A stretch of 64,000 nt of DNA from Scleromatobacter sp038243995 (GTDB lineage Bacteria > Pseudomonadota > Gammaproteobacteria > Burkholderiales > Burkholderiaceae_C): NCBI GenBank assembly GCA_038243995.1, contig JBBRTV010000021.1:1-64000 (forward strand), given 5' to 3'. The notes beneath the pieces are model-generated. The model did not search any database. It was not told the DNA's origin and was given only the letters and a program-made list of their open reading frames with translations. The translations under genes were made by a program, and so were the position numbers. This document shows positions 32,432-41,421 of the stretch, piece after piece. Positions within the stretch are counted from its first letter, which is position 1; each line of letters begins with the position of its first letter.

Positions 32432-34300
32432 ATGGCATTGCTCCAGATATCCGAACCCGGCCAGGCGCCCGATCCGCACCAGCGTCGCATCGCGGTCGGC
32501 ATCGACCTCGGCACCACGCATTCGCTGGTCGCCGCGGTGCGCCACGGCATCGCAGAATGCCTGCCCGACGGCGAAGGCCGCGTCATCCTGCCGTCAGCCG
32601 TGCGCTATCTCGAGAACGGCGGCCGCCAGATCGGCCATGCCGCGCTGGCATCCCAGGGCGACGACGCCGAGAACACGATCGTCTCGGCAAAGCGCTTCAT
32701 GGGCCGCGCCCTGGTCGACATCGCCGGTCATGGGCGCCTGCCTTACAGGTTCGTCGACCGGCCCGGCATGGTAGGCATCGAGACGCGCGACGGCGTGAAG
32801 ACGGCCGTCGAGGTCTCCGCCGAGATCCTGGCCACGCTGCGCTTCCGTGCAGAGGACACCTTCGACGACGACGTCTACGGCGCGGTCATCACCGTGCCGG
32901 CCTACTTCGACGATGCCCAGCGCCAGGCGACCAAGGACGCCGCCGCGCTCGCCGGCATCAACGTCCTGCGGCTGATCAACGAACCGACCGCCGCGGCCAT
33001 CGCCTACGGACTCGACGAAGGCGTCGAGGGTCTCTACGCGGTCTACGACCTCGGCGGCGGGACCTTCGATGTCTCGCTGCTACGCCTTGCGCGCGGGGTG
33101 TTCGAAGTCGTCGCCACGGGCGGCGATCCGGCACTCGGCGGCGACGACTACGACCAGCGCCTCGCGAGCGCGCTGCTGCAGCGGGTCGGCGTGGCCGACC
33201 TCGAACGGCTGACGCCCCGCGACCGGCGCCGCGTGCAGACCGAGGCGCGTCGCGTCAAGGAAGCGCTGAGCACCGCGCAGGAGGTGTCGGCCGCGTTCGA
33301 GGTCGCCGGACAGACGCACCGCGTCGACGTCGTTCGCGCCGATTTCGAGGCCGCGACCGCCGACCTGACGGCGACCACGCTGCGCCTGCTCAAGCGCGTC
33401 CTGCGCGATGCCAGGGTCGACGCGGAAGACGTCCAGGGCGTCGTGATGGTCGGCGGCTCCACGCGCATGCCTGCCGTGCGCGCGGCGATGGAAGACCTGT
33501 TCGGCAAGCCGCCGCTGACCAACCTGAACCCCGACGAGGTTGTCGCGCTCGGCGCCGCGATCCAGGCCAATGCGCTGGCCGGCAACGCGACCAGCGGGGA
33601 CCTCCTGCTGCTCGACGTCACGCCGCTGTCGCTGGGCATCGAGACGATGGGCGGGTTGGTCGAGCGCATCATCGATCGCAACGCGACGATTCCCACCGCC
33701 AAGGCGCAGGACTTCACGACGTTCAAGGACGGCCAGACCGCGATGGCGCTGCATGTGGTGCAGGGCGAGCGCGAACTCGTCTCCGACTGCCGCTCGCTGG
33801 CGCGTTTCGAGTTGCGCGGCATCCCGCCCATGGTGGCCGGCGCGGCGCGCATCCGCGTGACGTTCCAGGTCGATGCCGACGGCTTGCTGAGCGTCAGCGC
33901 GAAGGAGCTCGGCTCCGGCGTCGAGGCGGCTATCGTCGTCAAGCCGAGCTACGGCCTGGGCGACGATCAAGTCGCCGCGATGCTGAAGGAGGGGTTCGCG
34001 ACCGCCGCGGTCGACATGGCGGCCCGCAGCCTGCGCGAGGCGCAGGTCGATGCCGAGCGAATGATCCTTGCCACGCAATCCGCGCTCGCCGCGGACGCAG
34101 ACCTGCTCGAAGCAGAAGAACGCACGGTCGTCGACGCCCTGCTGGCGCGGCTGCGCAAGGTCGCCGACGAAGCCGGCGAGCCGCGGGCAATCGAGGCCGC
34201 CGTCGCAGCCCTGGCCGACGGCACCGAAGGCTTCGCCGCCGCACGCATGAACCGCGGCATCCGCCAGGCCCTGGCGGGCCGCAACGTCAACGACATCTAG
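32432..34300 (+). CDS. hscA: Hsp70-class Fe-S chaperone
   Basis: Specialised Hsp70 that binds the LPPVK motif of IscU and drives cluster release. 622 residues, the HscA length. The ATPase domain begins GIDLGTTHSLVAAVRHG and includes AVYDLGGGTFDVSLLRLARG, LINEPTAAAIAYGLDEG and VVMVGGSTRMPAVR. The peptide-binding domain starts near TPLSLGIETMGGLVERIIDR. Lacks the EEVD-type end of DnaK, as expected for HscA. Between hscB and fdx in the usual order. Confidence 0.96.
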   Translation: MALLQISEPGQAPDPHQRRIAVGIDLGTTHSLVAAVRHGIAECLPDGEGRVILPSAVRYLENGGRQIGHAALASQGDDAENTIVSAKRFMGRALVDIAGHGRLPYRFVDRPGMVGIETRDGVKTAVEVSAEILATLRFRAEDTFDDDVYGAVITVPAYFDDAQRQATKDAAALAGINVLRLINEPTAAAIAYGLDEGVEGLYAVYDLGGGTFDVSLLRLARGVFEVVATGGDPALGGDDYDQRLASALLQRVGVADLERLTPRDRRRVQTEARRVKEALSTAQEVSAAFEVAGQTHRVDVVRADFEAATADLTATTLRLLKRVLRDARVDAEDVQGVVMVGGSTRMPAVRAAMEDLFGKPPLTNLNPDEVVALGAAIQANALAGNATSGDLLLLDVTPLSLGIETMGGLVERIIDRNATIPTAKAQDFTTFKDGQTAMALHVVQGERELVSDCRSLARFELRGIPPMVAGAARIRVTFQVDADGLLSVSAKELGSGVEAAIVVKPSYGLGDDQVAAMLKEGFATAAVDMAARSLREAQVDAERMILATQSALAADADLLEAEERTVVDALLARLRKVADEAGEPRAIEAAVAALADGTEGFAAARMNRGIRQALAGRNVNDI

Positions 34301-34311
34301 GCAGCGAGCCC

Positions 34312-34650
34312 ATGACGACGATCAAGATTCTTCCGCACGCCGAACTCTGCCCCGAGGGCAAGACGATCACCGCGTCGCCCGGCACGTCCGTCTGCGAGGC
34401 GCTGCTGGAAAACGGCGTCGCGATCGAGCACGCCTGCGACATGAGTTGCGCCTGCACGACCTGCCACGTCATTGTTCGAGAAGGCCTGGGCTCCCTTGGC
34501 GAGGCCGACGAGGCCGAGGACGACCTGCTCGATCGCGCATGGGGATTGACCCCGCAGTCGCGGCTGTCGTGTCAGGCGATCGTCGCCGCGACCGATCTGG
34601 TGATCGAGATTCCCAAATACACCATCAATCACGCCCGGGAAAATCACTGA
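34312..34650 (+). CDS. fdx: [2Fe-2S] ferredoxin, ISC type
   Basis: Adrenodoxin-like ferredoxin supplying electrons for cluster assembly. 112 residues. Ligands are in HACDMSCACTTCHVIV (C-x5-C-x2-C) and RLSCQAI. AEDDLLDRAWGLTPQSRL is the conserved acidic helix and turn. It follows hscA by 11 bp. No iscX gene follows, which many proteobacterial isc operons have at this place. The transcript meets a minus-strand gene; a 7-bp hairpin at 34687-34705 lies between. Confidence 0.95.
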   Translation: MTTIKILPHAELCPEGKTITASPGTSVCEALLENGVAIEHACDMSCACTTCHVIVREGLGSLGEADEAEDDLLDRAWGLTPQSRLSCQAIVAATDLVIEIPKYTINHARENH

Positions 34651-34686
34651 GCGGCGGCTGGGGCCATCGTCGGGCCCAAATGCAAT

Positions 34687-34705
34687 GACGGCCTCGAGGG
34701 CCGTC
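34687..34705. terminator. Hairpin between convergent fdx and 34731 gene
   Basis: GACGGCC, loop TCGAG, GGCCGTC. It sits between two converging genes and could slow polymerase from either side, but no T-tract follows on either strand. Confidence 0.3.
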
Positions 34706-34730
34706 CGGAATGCTGATTGCGCGGGTCGCC

Positions 34731-35018
34731 TCAGCGCGACGCCGAACGCAGCAGGCCGCGAAACACCGCCACCGGCCACCATTCGCGCCACGAACTGGAC
34801 GTATTGACCGACAGCGGCGCTTCGCGCGACATCAGCATGCCGTCTTTCGTGAGCTTCGCGATCAGTTCCTCGACTTCGCGCGGCGAGGCGCCGCAGCTGC
34901 GAGCGAGATCGCGCGTGCTGGCGAAGCGCTGGGTCAACTCGCTCACGGCGCGGCGCATCGTGGTCTTCTGGAACCGCGGAGACAACTCCGGCCAGGCGGT
35001 GAGTTTGTATTGCTTCAT
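34731..35018 (-). CDS. Small winged-helix-like protein
   Basis: 95 residues, MKQYKLTAWPELSPRFQKT at the start. The middle reads like a helix-turn-helix: RFASTRDLARSCGASPREVE then ELIAKLTKDGMLMSRE, as in small wHTH DNA-binding proteins. The end (SSSWREWWPVAVFRGLLR) is basic and aromatic. I do not recognise a named family. Converges with fdx. The ATG at 35018 is chosen because the homologous-looking sequence starts there; a longer frame extends upstream without coding character. Confidence 0.65.
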   Translation of the reverse strand: MKQYKLTAWPELSPRFQKTTMRRAVSELTQRFASTRDLARSCGASPREVEELIAKLTKDGMLMSREAPLSVNTSSSWREWWPVAVFRGLLRSASR

Positions 35019-35568
35019 GTTCCCAACAACGTGACGGCTCTGTTTGAGAGTCTGCGCCCGCCTGCTTTTGGCAAGGGAGGGCGAATGGCGAGGCCGAATA
35101 TCGCTTTCCTTATTTGAACCGGGTATTCGGTTTCGTGGAAGCAGGGTTACCTGTATGTTGCAACCGACCGGGTCGACAAATGCACACAAGCCGGTGCAGA
35201 TCTGCAGACCGCCAGGCTGATTGCGACGTCGGCGTGCGGTCGGCAGCAAGCATAGATGTGCGCGCGAAAACCTGCTACACTAGTTCCATCGAAGCACGAA
35301 ACCGGCCGCAGATTGGGCGGAACCAGGGAACCCGTCCCCCTGTGCCGAGAAGCCCGTCGTCGCACAGCGATGTCCGGAAGCCGAGCCCGCCGCCAGAAAT
35401 GGACGCGGGCTTTTCTTATGGCGCAGGCCATCCTGCGTCCCGCTCGCCGCCATCGCTGTAGCCGCCCGTCCAGGAAGGCGGCCCGGAGTGGGGGGATGGG
35501 TGACCGAGCTGCGCTAAGTAACTGATTCGAAAGAGAATTCGGCGCGGTCGACCGCTTATACTGAGCGC
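35019..35568. other. 550-bp region upstream of tsaD, no protein gene
   Basis: No convincing coding sequence on either strand. Base composition is lower in GC than the neighbouring genes in places. It contains a candidate small RNA with its own promoter-like and terminator-like elements (35276-35419) and presumably the tsaD promoter after it. Confidence 0.55.
35276..35419 (+). ncRNA. Candidate small RNA or leader ending in a terminator
   Basis: A -10-like TACACT lies at 35276-35281. About 100 nt later AGCCCGC pairs with GCGGGCT, ending near 35414, followed by TTTTCTT. Within, CTGTGC (35340-35345) pairs with GCACAG (35362-35367). There is no reading frame of note. It matches no RNA family I know (not 6S, 4.5S or RNase P RNA). 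The promoter's -35 is weak, so this is a hypothesis. Confidence 0.3.
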
Positions 35569-36600
35569 ATGATCGTTCTGGGCATCGAATCTTCTTGCGA
35601 CGAGACAGGCGTCGCCCTCGTCGAGGCCGATGTGTCGGGCTTGCCGCGACTGCGCTCCCAGGCGCTGCACAGCCAGATCAGGATGCACCAGGCCTATGGC
35701 GGCGTGGTGCCCGAACTCGCGTCCCGCGACCATGTTCGCCGCGTGCTGCCGCTGCTGGAGGCCGCTCTCGCGGCCGCGCGGCTGGACAAGCGTGAAATCG
35801 ACGTGGTCGCGTTCACCCGGGGCCCGGGGCTCGCGGGCGCGTTGCTGGTGGGGGCGGGCGTGGCCTGCGCGCTCGCGGCGTCCCTGGGCAAGCCGACGCT
35901 GGGCGTGCATCACCTGGAAGGGCATCTGATGTCGCCCTTCCTGTCCGCCGATCCACCGCAGTTCCCGTTCGTCGCGCTGCTGGTGTCGGGCGGGCACACG
36001 CAGTTGATGCGCGTCGAGGGCGTCGGGCGCTACGAAATGCTCGGCGAGACGATAGACGACGCCGCCGGCGAGGCGTTCGACAAGTCGGCGAAGCTGATGG
36101 GGCTCGGCTATCCCGGCGGCCCCGCGCTCGCGGCGCTCGCCGAGCTGGGCGATCCCGCGGCCGTCGCGCTGCCGCGGCCGCTCCTGCACAGCGGCAACCT
36201 CGACTTCTCGTTCGCCGGTCTCAAGACCGCGGTCATGACGGCCATGAAGAAGCTCGGGCCGCAACCGACCGAGGCTCAGCGCGCCGACCTCGCCGCCAGC
36301 ACCCAGGCGGCGATCTGCGAGGTGCTCGTCAAGAAGTCGCTGCGCGCCCTGCAGGAGACGAAGCTGAATCGGCTCGTGGTGGCCGGCGGCGTAGGCGCGA
36401 ACACGTGCCTGCGCGAGCAGTTGAATGCCGCCGCGGCCAGGCGCGGACTGCGCGTGCACTATCCCGAGCTGGCCCTGTGCACCGACAACGGCGCGATGAT
36501 CGCGCTGGCGGCCGCGTTGCGGTTGCAGGGCGACCCGGCGCTCGCGAGCGCGAACTATTCCTTCGACGTGCGCCCGCGCTGGCCCCTCACGCAGACCTGA
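35569..36600 (+). CDS. tsaD: tRNA t6A37 threonylcarbamoyltransferase subunit
   Basis: Transfers the threonylcarbamoyl group to A37 of ANN-decoding tRNAs, with TsaB and TsaE. 343 residues. It starts MIVLGIESSCDETGVALVE. The metal-binding HxxxH is HHLEGH in LGVHHLEGHLMSP. ALLVSGGHTQLM, DDAAGEAFDK and VVAGGVGANTCLREQL are the ASKHA-fold signatures. A perfect 12-bp hairpin (36609-36637) follows the stop. Confidence 0.97.
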   Translation: MIVLGIESSCDETGVALVEADVSGLPRLRSQALHSQIRMHQAYGGVVPELASRDHVRRVLPLLEAALAAARLDKREIDVVAFTRGPGLAGALLVGAGVACALAASLGKPTLGVHHLEGHLMSPFLSADPPQFPFVALLVSGGHTQLMRVEGVGRYEMLGETIDDAAGEAFDKSAKLMGLGYPGGPALAALAELGDPAAVALPRPLLHSGNLDFSFAGLKTAVMTAMKKLGPQPTEAQRADLAASTQAAICEVLVKKSLRALQETKLNRLVVAGGVGANTCLREQLNAAAARRGLRVHYPELALCTDNGAMIALAAALRLQGDPALASANYSFDVRPRWPLTQT

Positions 36601-36608
36601 CGCGACAA

Positions 36609-36637
36609 ATCCCGCGCGGCTCGTCGCCGCGCGGGAT
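36609..36637 (+). terminator. Strong 12-bp hairpin after tsaD
   Basis: ATCCCGCGCGGC, loop TCGTC, GCCGCGCGGGAT. It starts 9 bp after the tsaD stop. The stem is very stable but only CTCG follows, with no U-tract, so termination efficiency is uncertain. Confidence 0.55.
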
Positions 36638-36732
36638 CTCGTCGGTCAGCAGGGTGGGGCCCGCGTGCGGCGCCGGCTGCGTCATCCCGCGCCGGGCGCC
36701 GGGCCGTCTGGATGACCGGCGCCGGCGCGAAA

Positions 36733-37218
36733 TCAGTTCACCGTCAACTGCGCGGCGCTGGCATGGCGCTTGGCGAGCGTCAGGGTCAGGACGCCGTTGT
36801 CGAGCCGCGCCTGCGATTGCGACTGGTCGATATCCGACGCGAGCGTGAAGCTGCGTGCGAAGCTGGCCGTCGCGCGCTCGCGCACGACGAATCGTTCCGT
36901 GCTTTCGGGCGCCCTGGCGGCGGCCTGCTCACCGTCGATCGGGGTCGTGGCGGGCTTGCGCGCCTCGGCGACGATGCTGACGCGACGGCCGTCGATCGAG
37001 ACCTTGACGTCCCCGCGGCTCACGCCCGGCACGTCGAGGACGACGACGAACTGGCGGTCGGATTCGGTGACGTCCAGCGCGGGACGGCGTACCTGGGCGG
37101 CATCGCTCGCGGCCGCGGGACGGGGCTGGCTGAACAGGCGCTCGAGGGCGTCGTCGAACAGGCGATCGTAGGCGCGGGCGGAAGGGGTGGCCTGACGGGA
37201 AACGGGGACGATGAACAT
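36733..37218 (-). CDS. Small heat-shock protein, Hsp20 family
   Basis: ATP-independent holdase. 161 residues. N-terminal arm 1-50; the alpha-crystallin domain runs from about PALDVTESDRQFVVVLDVPG to the end. Sheet motifs are GDVKVSIDGRRVSIVAEARK and LDNGVLTLTLAK, the classical G-V-L signature. A short Pro/Ala-rich loop lies in the domain (TTPIDGEQAAARAPEST). The usual C-terminal I-x-I/V is replaced by AAQLTVN, with L-x-V possibly doing the job. Start ATG 37218. A CTTGAAA on the minus strand near 37327 resembles a sigma-32 -35 element, but no matching -10 is clear. Confidence 0.9.
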   Translation of the reverse strand: MFIVPVSRQATPSARAYDRLFDDALERLFSQPRPAAASDAAQVRRPALDVTESDRQFVVVLDVPGVSRGDVKVSIDGRRVSIVAEARKPATTPIDGEQAAARAPESTERFVVRERATASFARSFTLASDIDQSQSQARLDNGVLTLTLAKRHASAAQLTVN

Positions 37219-37704
37219 GATGTTGCTCCGGTGGGAAGAAGGGGCGTTGCGTGTCCGGTCCAGCCTGGTCGCCGCTGGGCTCGTCCTCGCATGACCCCAC
37301 ACTTGGCAACGGCCGAATGCATTTCAAGAGGCTATGTTTTCGCTCCACGGGACTTGAAATATCGGTCGTCCTCACCAGGGTGCGAGCGGTAGCGGGCGCG
37401 CATCCGATCGCTGCGGAATGCAGGCCTGGAGTGGTCGTCACCGGGCTTGCGGCGAGGTGCGCCGTGGCTGCCGTCGGGGGTTTCGGGTATACTCCCGGGG
37501 TTTTGCGGCACAGACGTCGATGCATGGCCGTCGAGTCAGGTGCGGCAGTCCAGCACGGCCCGGGTCGGTTTCACTCGGGACCGCAAGTCGTCCACGAAAC
37601 CGCGCAGGCTGCGCAAGGCATTCCATGCCGCTTCGCCGCTGCGAGTCCGAGATCCTTCTCGGGCGAGCGCTGCCGGTTTCCATTCAACATCACAGGAAAT
37701 CCTC
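37219..37704. other. 486-bp divergent region between hsp20 and rpsO
   Basis: No gene. The left part should hold the hsp20 promoter (CTTGAAA near 37327, minus strand). The right part holds the likely rpsO promoter and a long 5' leader. I see no riboswitch-like or repeated structure. Confidence 0.55.
37488..37493 (+). promoter_or_regulatory. Probable -10 element of rpsO
   Basis: TATACT preceded by GGG in a GC-rich context. No good -35 at 17 bp (TGGCTG). It would give an rpsO leader of about 200 nt, long enough for S15 autoregulation, which is known for rpsO in other bacteria but is not shown here. Confidence 0.4.
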
Positions 37705-37968
37705 ATGGCAGAACTCAACAAGGCAGAAATCGTCTCGGCCCACGCACGTGGCACGGGTGACACCGGATCCCCGGAAGTCCAGGTCGCGTTGCTGACCGCC
37801 CGCATCAATGCGCTGACCCCCCACTTCAAGCTTCACGCCAAGGACCACCACGGTCGTCGCGGCCTGCTGAAGATGGTCAATTCGCGCAAGAGCCTGCTGT
37901 CGTACCTCAAGAAGACTGACGCCGACCGCTACACCGCGCTGATCGCCAAGCTCGGCCTGCGCAAGTAA
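37705..37968 (+). CDS. rpsO: Ribosomal protein S15
   Basis: Primary 16S rRNA-binding protein of the small subunit. 87 residues. GDTGSPEVQVALLTARINAL then HFKLHAKDHHGRRGLLKMV are the conserved blocks, ending SYLKKTDADRYTALIAKLGL. Start ATG 37705 after CAGGAAAT. A terminator separates it from pnp, the usual neighbour. Confidence 0.97.
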   Translation: MAELNKAEIVSAHARGTGDTGSPEVQVALLTARINALTPHFKLHAKDHHGRRGLLKMVNSRKSLLSYLKKTDADRYTALIAKLGLRK

Positions 37969-37985
37969 GCCACTGATGAGTCGAG

Positions 37986-38019
37986 AGAGCCTGTCTGGAT
38001 CCTCCAGGACAGGCTCTTT
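37986..38019 (+). terminator. Intrinsic terminator between rpsO and pnp
   Basis: AGAGCCTGTCTGGA pairs with TCCAGGACAGGCTCT (14 pairs, one bulged G, loop TCC), followed by TTT. It starts 18 bp after the rpsO stop. Partial read-through into pnp is typical of this pair in other bacteria. Confidence 0.85.
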
Positions 38020-38194
38020 GCGTTTGGAGTCTGGTCGCTTCAGCACGGCGCCGATGTGTCATTCCACCAGGATTCATGGTCGCAGCGTGCGGCCGGCGAC
38101 GAGTCCCGCTGGAATGGCATCCCGCCACTGATCTGTCCGCTCCCGTCTCCCGTGCCACGATACGGCGCAACATAAACATCGGAGAAACAACAAC

Positions 38195-40327
38195 ATGAGC
38201 ATGTTCAACAAGGTCACCAAGTCGTTCCAATGGGGCGCGCACACCGTCCGCATGGAAACGGGCGAGATCGCCCGCCAGTCCACCGGCGCCGTGCTGGTCG
38301 ACATCGAGGGCACCGTCGTCCTCGCGACTGTCGTCGCCAAGCGCGAAGCGAAGCCGGGTCAGGATTTCTTCCCGCTGACCGTCGACTACATCGAAAAGAC
38401 CTATGCCGCCGGCAAGATCCCGGGCAGCTTCTTCAAGCGGGAAGGCCGCCCGAGCGAACTCGAGACGCTGACGTCGCGCCTGATCGACCGTCCGTGCCGT
38501 CCGCTGTTCCCCGAAGGCTTCTTCAACGAAGTGCAGATCGTCGTCCACGTGATGTCGCTCAACCCGGAAGTCGACGCCGACATCGCCGCGCTGATCGCGT
38601 CGAGCGCCGCGCTGTCCGTCTCCGGCATTCCCTTCGCGGGCCCGATCGGCGCGGCGCGCGTCGGCTACGTCAACGGCGCATACGTGCTCAACCCCGGCAA
38701 GACCGAGCGCCTGAACTCCAAGCTCGACCTCGTGGTCGCGGGCACCGAGGCCGCGGTGCTGATGGTCGAGTCCGAAGCCGACCAACTGCCGGAAGACATC
38801 ATGCTCGGCGCCGTGGTCTTCGGCCACGACCAGGGCAAGATCGCCATCAACGCGATCCACGAACTCGTTCGCGACGCCGGCAAGCCCCTGTGGCTCGAGA
38901 CCGGCGAGTGGACGCTGCCGGCCAGGGACGAGGCGCTGATCGCCAGGATCGGCAGCCTGGCCCAGGCCAAGATAGAAGCCGCCTACCAGATCCGCAGCAA
39001 GCAGGCGCGCACGCAGGCGCTGCGCGTGGCCACGGCGGAAGTCAAGGCCGCGCTCGCCACCGAAGAGACCAAGGTCGATTCGGTCAAGGTCGACTCGATG
39101 CTGTTCGACATCGAAGCCAAGATCGTGCGTGACCAGATCCTGGCCGGCGAGCCGCGCATCGACGGCCGCGACACGCGTACCGTCCGCGCCATCGAGATCC
39201 GTACCGGCGTGCTGCCGCGCGCCCACGGCTCGGCGCTGTTCACCCGTGGCGAGACCCAGGCCATCGTCGCGACGACTCTCGGCACCGAGCGCGACTCGCA
39301 GACCATCGATGCACTGGCGGGCGAATACTCCGAGCGCTTCATGCTGCACTACAACATGCCCCCGTTCGCCACGGGCGAAACCGGCCGCGTGGGCAGCCCG
39401 AAGCGTCGCGAAATCGGCCACGGCCGCCTCGCCAAGCGCGCGCTCATCGCGGTGCTGCCGTCCAAGGAAGACTTCCCGTACTCCGTGCGCGTGGTTTCGG
39501 AAATCACCGAGTCGAACGGCTCCTCGTCGATGGCCTCGGTCTGCGGCGGCTGCCTGAGCCTGATGGACGCGGGCGTCCCGCTGAAGGCGCACGTCGCCGG
39601 CATCGCCATGGGCCTGATCAAGGACGGCGCGCGTTTCGCGGTGCTGACCGACATCCTGGGCGACGAGGATCATCTCGGCGACATGGACTTCAAGGTGGCC
39701 GGCACGACGCAGGGCATCACCGCCTTGCAGATGGACATCAAGATCCAGGGCATCACCAAGGAGATCATGCAGGTCGCCCTGGCGCAGGCCAAGGAAGCCC
39801 GCCTGCACATCCTCGGCAAGATGGTCGAATCCGTCGCTGGCGCCAGCGCCGAAGTCTCGGAATTCGCCCCGCGTCTGTACGTGATGAAGATCAACCCGGA
39901 AAAGATCCGCGACGTGATCGGCAAGGGTGGCTCCACCATCCGTGCGCTGACCGAGGAAACCGGTACGCAGATCAATATCGAGGAAGACGGCACGATCACG
40001 ATCGCCTCGACCGACGCCGACCGCGCCGCTGCGGCGAAGAAGCGCATCGAGGAGATCACGGCCGAAGTCGAAGTGGGCAAGATCTACGAAGGCCCGGTCA
40101 CCAAGATCCTCGACTTCGGCGCGCTGGTCAACCTGCTCCCGGGCAAGGACGGCCTGCTGCACATCAGCCAGATCGCGCACCAGCGGGTCGAGAAGGTCAC
40201 CGACTTCCTGAAGGAAGGCCAGATCGTCAAGGTCAAGGTTCTCGAGACCGACGAGAAAGGTCGCGTCAAGCTGTCCATGAAGGCGCTGATCGACCGTGAC
40301 GACCCGGGTGCCGGCCAGCCGCAATAA
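38195..40327 (+). CDS. pnp: Polyribonucleotide nucleotidyltransferase (PNPase)
   Basis: 3'-to-5' phosphorolytic exoribonuclease of the RNA degradosome. 710 residues. Two RNase PH domains: the first holds GSFFKREGRPSELETLTSRL, the second GSALFTRGETQAIVATTLGT and the catalytic region DILGDEDHLGDMDFKVAGT. A KH domain (VIGKGGSTIRALTEETGTQI) and an S1 domain (GKIYEGPVTKILDFGALVNL) complete the protein. Starts MSMFNKVTKSFQWGAH after GGAG. Confidence 0.97.
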   Translation: MSMFNKVTKSFQWGAHTVRMETGEIARQSTGAVLVDIEGTVVLATVVAKREAKPGQDFFPLTVDYIEKTYAAGKIPGSFFKREGRPSELETLTSRLIDRPCRPLFPEGFFNEVQIVVHVMSLNPEVDADIAALIASSAALSVSGIPFAGPIGAARVGYVNGAYVLNPGKTERLNSKLDLVVAGTEAAVLMVESEADQLPEDIMLGAVVFGHDQGKIAINAIHELVRDAGKPLWLETGEWTLPARDEALIARIGSLAQAKIEAAYQIRSKQARTQALRVATAEVKAALATEETKVDSVKVDSMLFDIEAKIVRDQILAGEPRIDGRDTRTVRAIEIRTGVLPRAHGSALFTRGETQAIVATTLGTERDSQTIDALAGEYSERFMLHYNMPPFATGETGRVGSPKRREIGHGRLAKRALIAVLPSKEDFPYSVRVVSEITESNGSSSMASVCGGCLSLMDAGVPLKAHVAGIAMGLIKDGARFAVLTDILGDEDHLGDMDFKVAGTTQGITALQMDIKIQGITKEIMQVALAQAKEARLHILGKMVESVAGASAEVSEFAPRLYVMKINPEKIRDVIGKGGSTIRALTEETGTQINIEEDGTITIASTDADRAAAAKKRIEEITAEVEVGKIYEGPVTKILDFGALVNLLPGKDGLLHISQIAHQRVEKVTDFLKEGQIVKVKVLETDEKGRVKLSMKALIDRDDPGAGQPQ

Positions 40328-40337
40328 GCGGCACGCG

Positions 40338-41375
40338 ATGCAGGGAACCCCGAACGTGGACACCAACGCCAACGCTGCGCCGACCATGCGCGCCATCGAG
40401 ATCGCCGGTTCCGGCGGCCCCGAGGTGCTGCGCGAGGTCGTCCGTGCCCGACCCGTCGCGGGCGTGGGTGAAGCGTTGATCCGCGTGACGGCTTCCGGCA
40501 TCAATCGGCCCGACGTGCTGCAGCGCAAGGGCCAGTATCCCGTCCCCGCGGGTGCGTCCGACCTGCCGGGCCTCGAGCTGGCGGGGACGATCGTGTCGGG
40601 CGATGCCGCGGCGCTCGCGCGCGCCGGCTTCGCCGTGGGCGACCGCGTCTGCGCGCTCGTCGCCGGGGGCGGCTATGCCGAGTACTGCATTGCGCCGATC
40701 GGCCAGATGCTGCCGGTGCCGGAAGGCTTCAGCGACGTCGAGGCCGCGGCGCTGCCCGAAAACTACTTCACGGTGTGGTCGAACGTGTTCGACCGCGGCC
40801 GGCTCGCTCCCGGCGAATGCTTGCTGGTGCAGGGTGGAACGAGCGGCATCGGCGTCACGGCCATCCAGCTCGGCAAGGCATTCGGCGCGCGGGTCATCGC
40901 GACCGCGGGCTCGGACGACAAGTGCCGGCGCTGCGTCGAGCTCGGCGCCGATCACGCCATCAACTACCGCACCGAAGACTTCTCCGCGCGTGCGCTCGAC
41001 CTGACCGGCGGCAAGGGCGTCGACGTCGTGCTGGACATGGTTGCCGGAGACTACGTCGCGCGCGAGATCTCGTGCCTCGCCGAAGACGGTCGCATCGTGC
41101 TGATCGCCGTGCAGGGCGGCACGAAGGCGCAGGTCGACGCCGGCCTCGTGCTGCGCAGGCGCCTGACGCTGACGGGCTCCACGCTGCGGGCGCGTCCGGT
41201 GGCCTTCAAGGCCGCGATCGCCGCGTCGCTGCGCGACAAGGTGTGGCCGCTGCTCGCCGCGCGCAAGGTGGCGCCGGTGATCCAGCAGGTCTTCCCCGCC
41301 GCGCAGGCCGCGCGGGCGCATGCCGCGATGGAAGAGGGTCACCATGTCGGCAAGCTGATGCTGGCCTGGTGCTGA
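40338..41375 (+). CDS. NAD(P)H quinone oxidoreductase, PIG3/zeta-crystallin type
   Basis: 345 residues, zinc-independent medium-chain reductase. A GroES-like domain (INRPDVLQRKGQYPVPAGAS) precedes a Rossmann fold with CLLVQGGTSGIGVTAIQLGK. LPENYFTVWSNVFDRGRL is the PIG3-type segment. Members reduce quinones or related carbonyls with NADPH. The ATG at 40338 leaves about 20 flexible residues before MRAIEIAGSG; that second ATG (40386) is an alternative. It follows pnp by 10 bp and precedes tpiA by 46 bp, so all may be cotranscribed. Confidence 0.9.
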   Translation: MQGTPNVDTNANAAPTMRAIEIAGSGGPEVLREVVRARPVAGVGEALIRVTASGINRPDVLQRKGQYPVPAGASDLPGLELAGTIVSGDAAALARAGFAVGDRVCALVAGGGYAEYCIAPIGQMLPVPEGFSDVEAAALPENYFTVWSNVFDRGRLAPGECLLVQGGTSGIGVTAIQLGKAFGARVIATAGSDDKCRRCVELGADHAINYRTEDFSARALDLTGGKGVDVVLDMVAGDYVAREISCLAEDGRIVLIAVQGGTKAQVDAGLVLRRRLTLTGSTLRARPVAFKAAIAASLRDKVWPLLAARKVAPVIQQVFPAAQAARAHAAMEEGHHVGKLMLAWC

Positions 41376-41421
41376 ACGCCCGGGCTTCGAGACAACGCTC
41401 CTGAAATCGAGAACACAGACC

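Noticed and set aside
35341..35400. TCCGGAAG segment considered as 4.5S (SRP) RNA
   Set aside because: It lacks the conserved GGAAGGAAGCAGCC continuation and the expected long hairpin.
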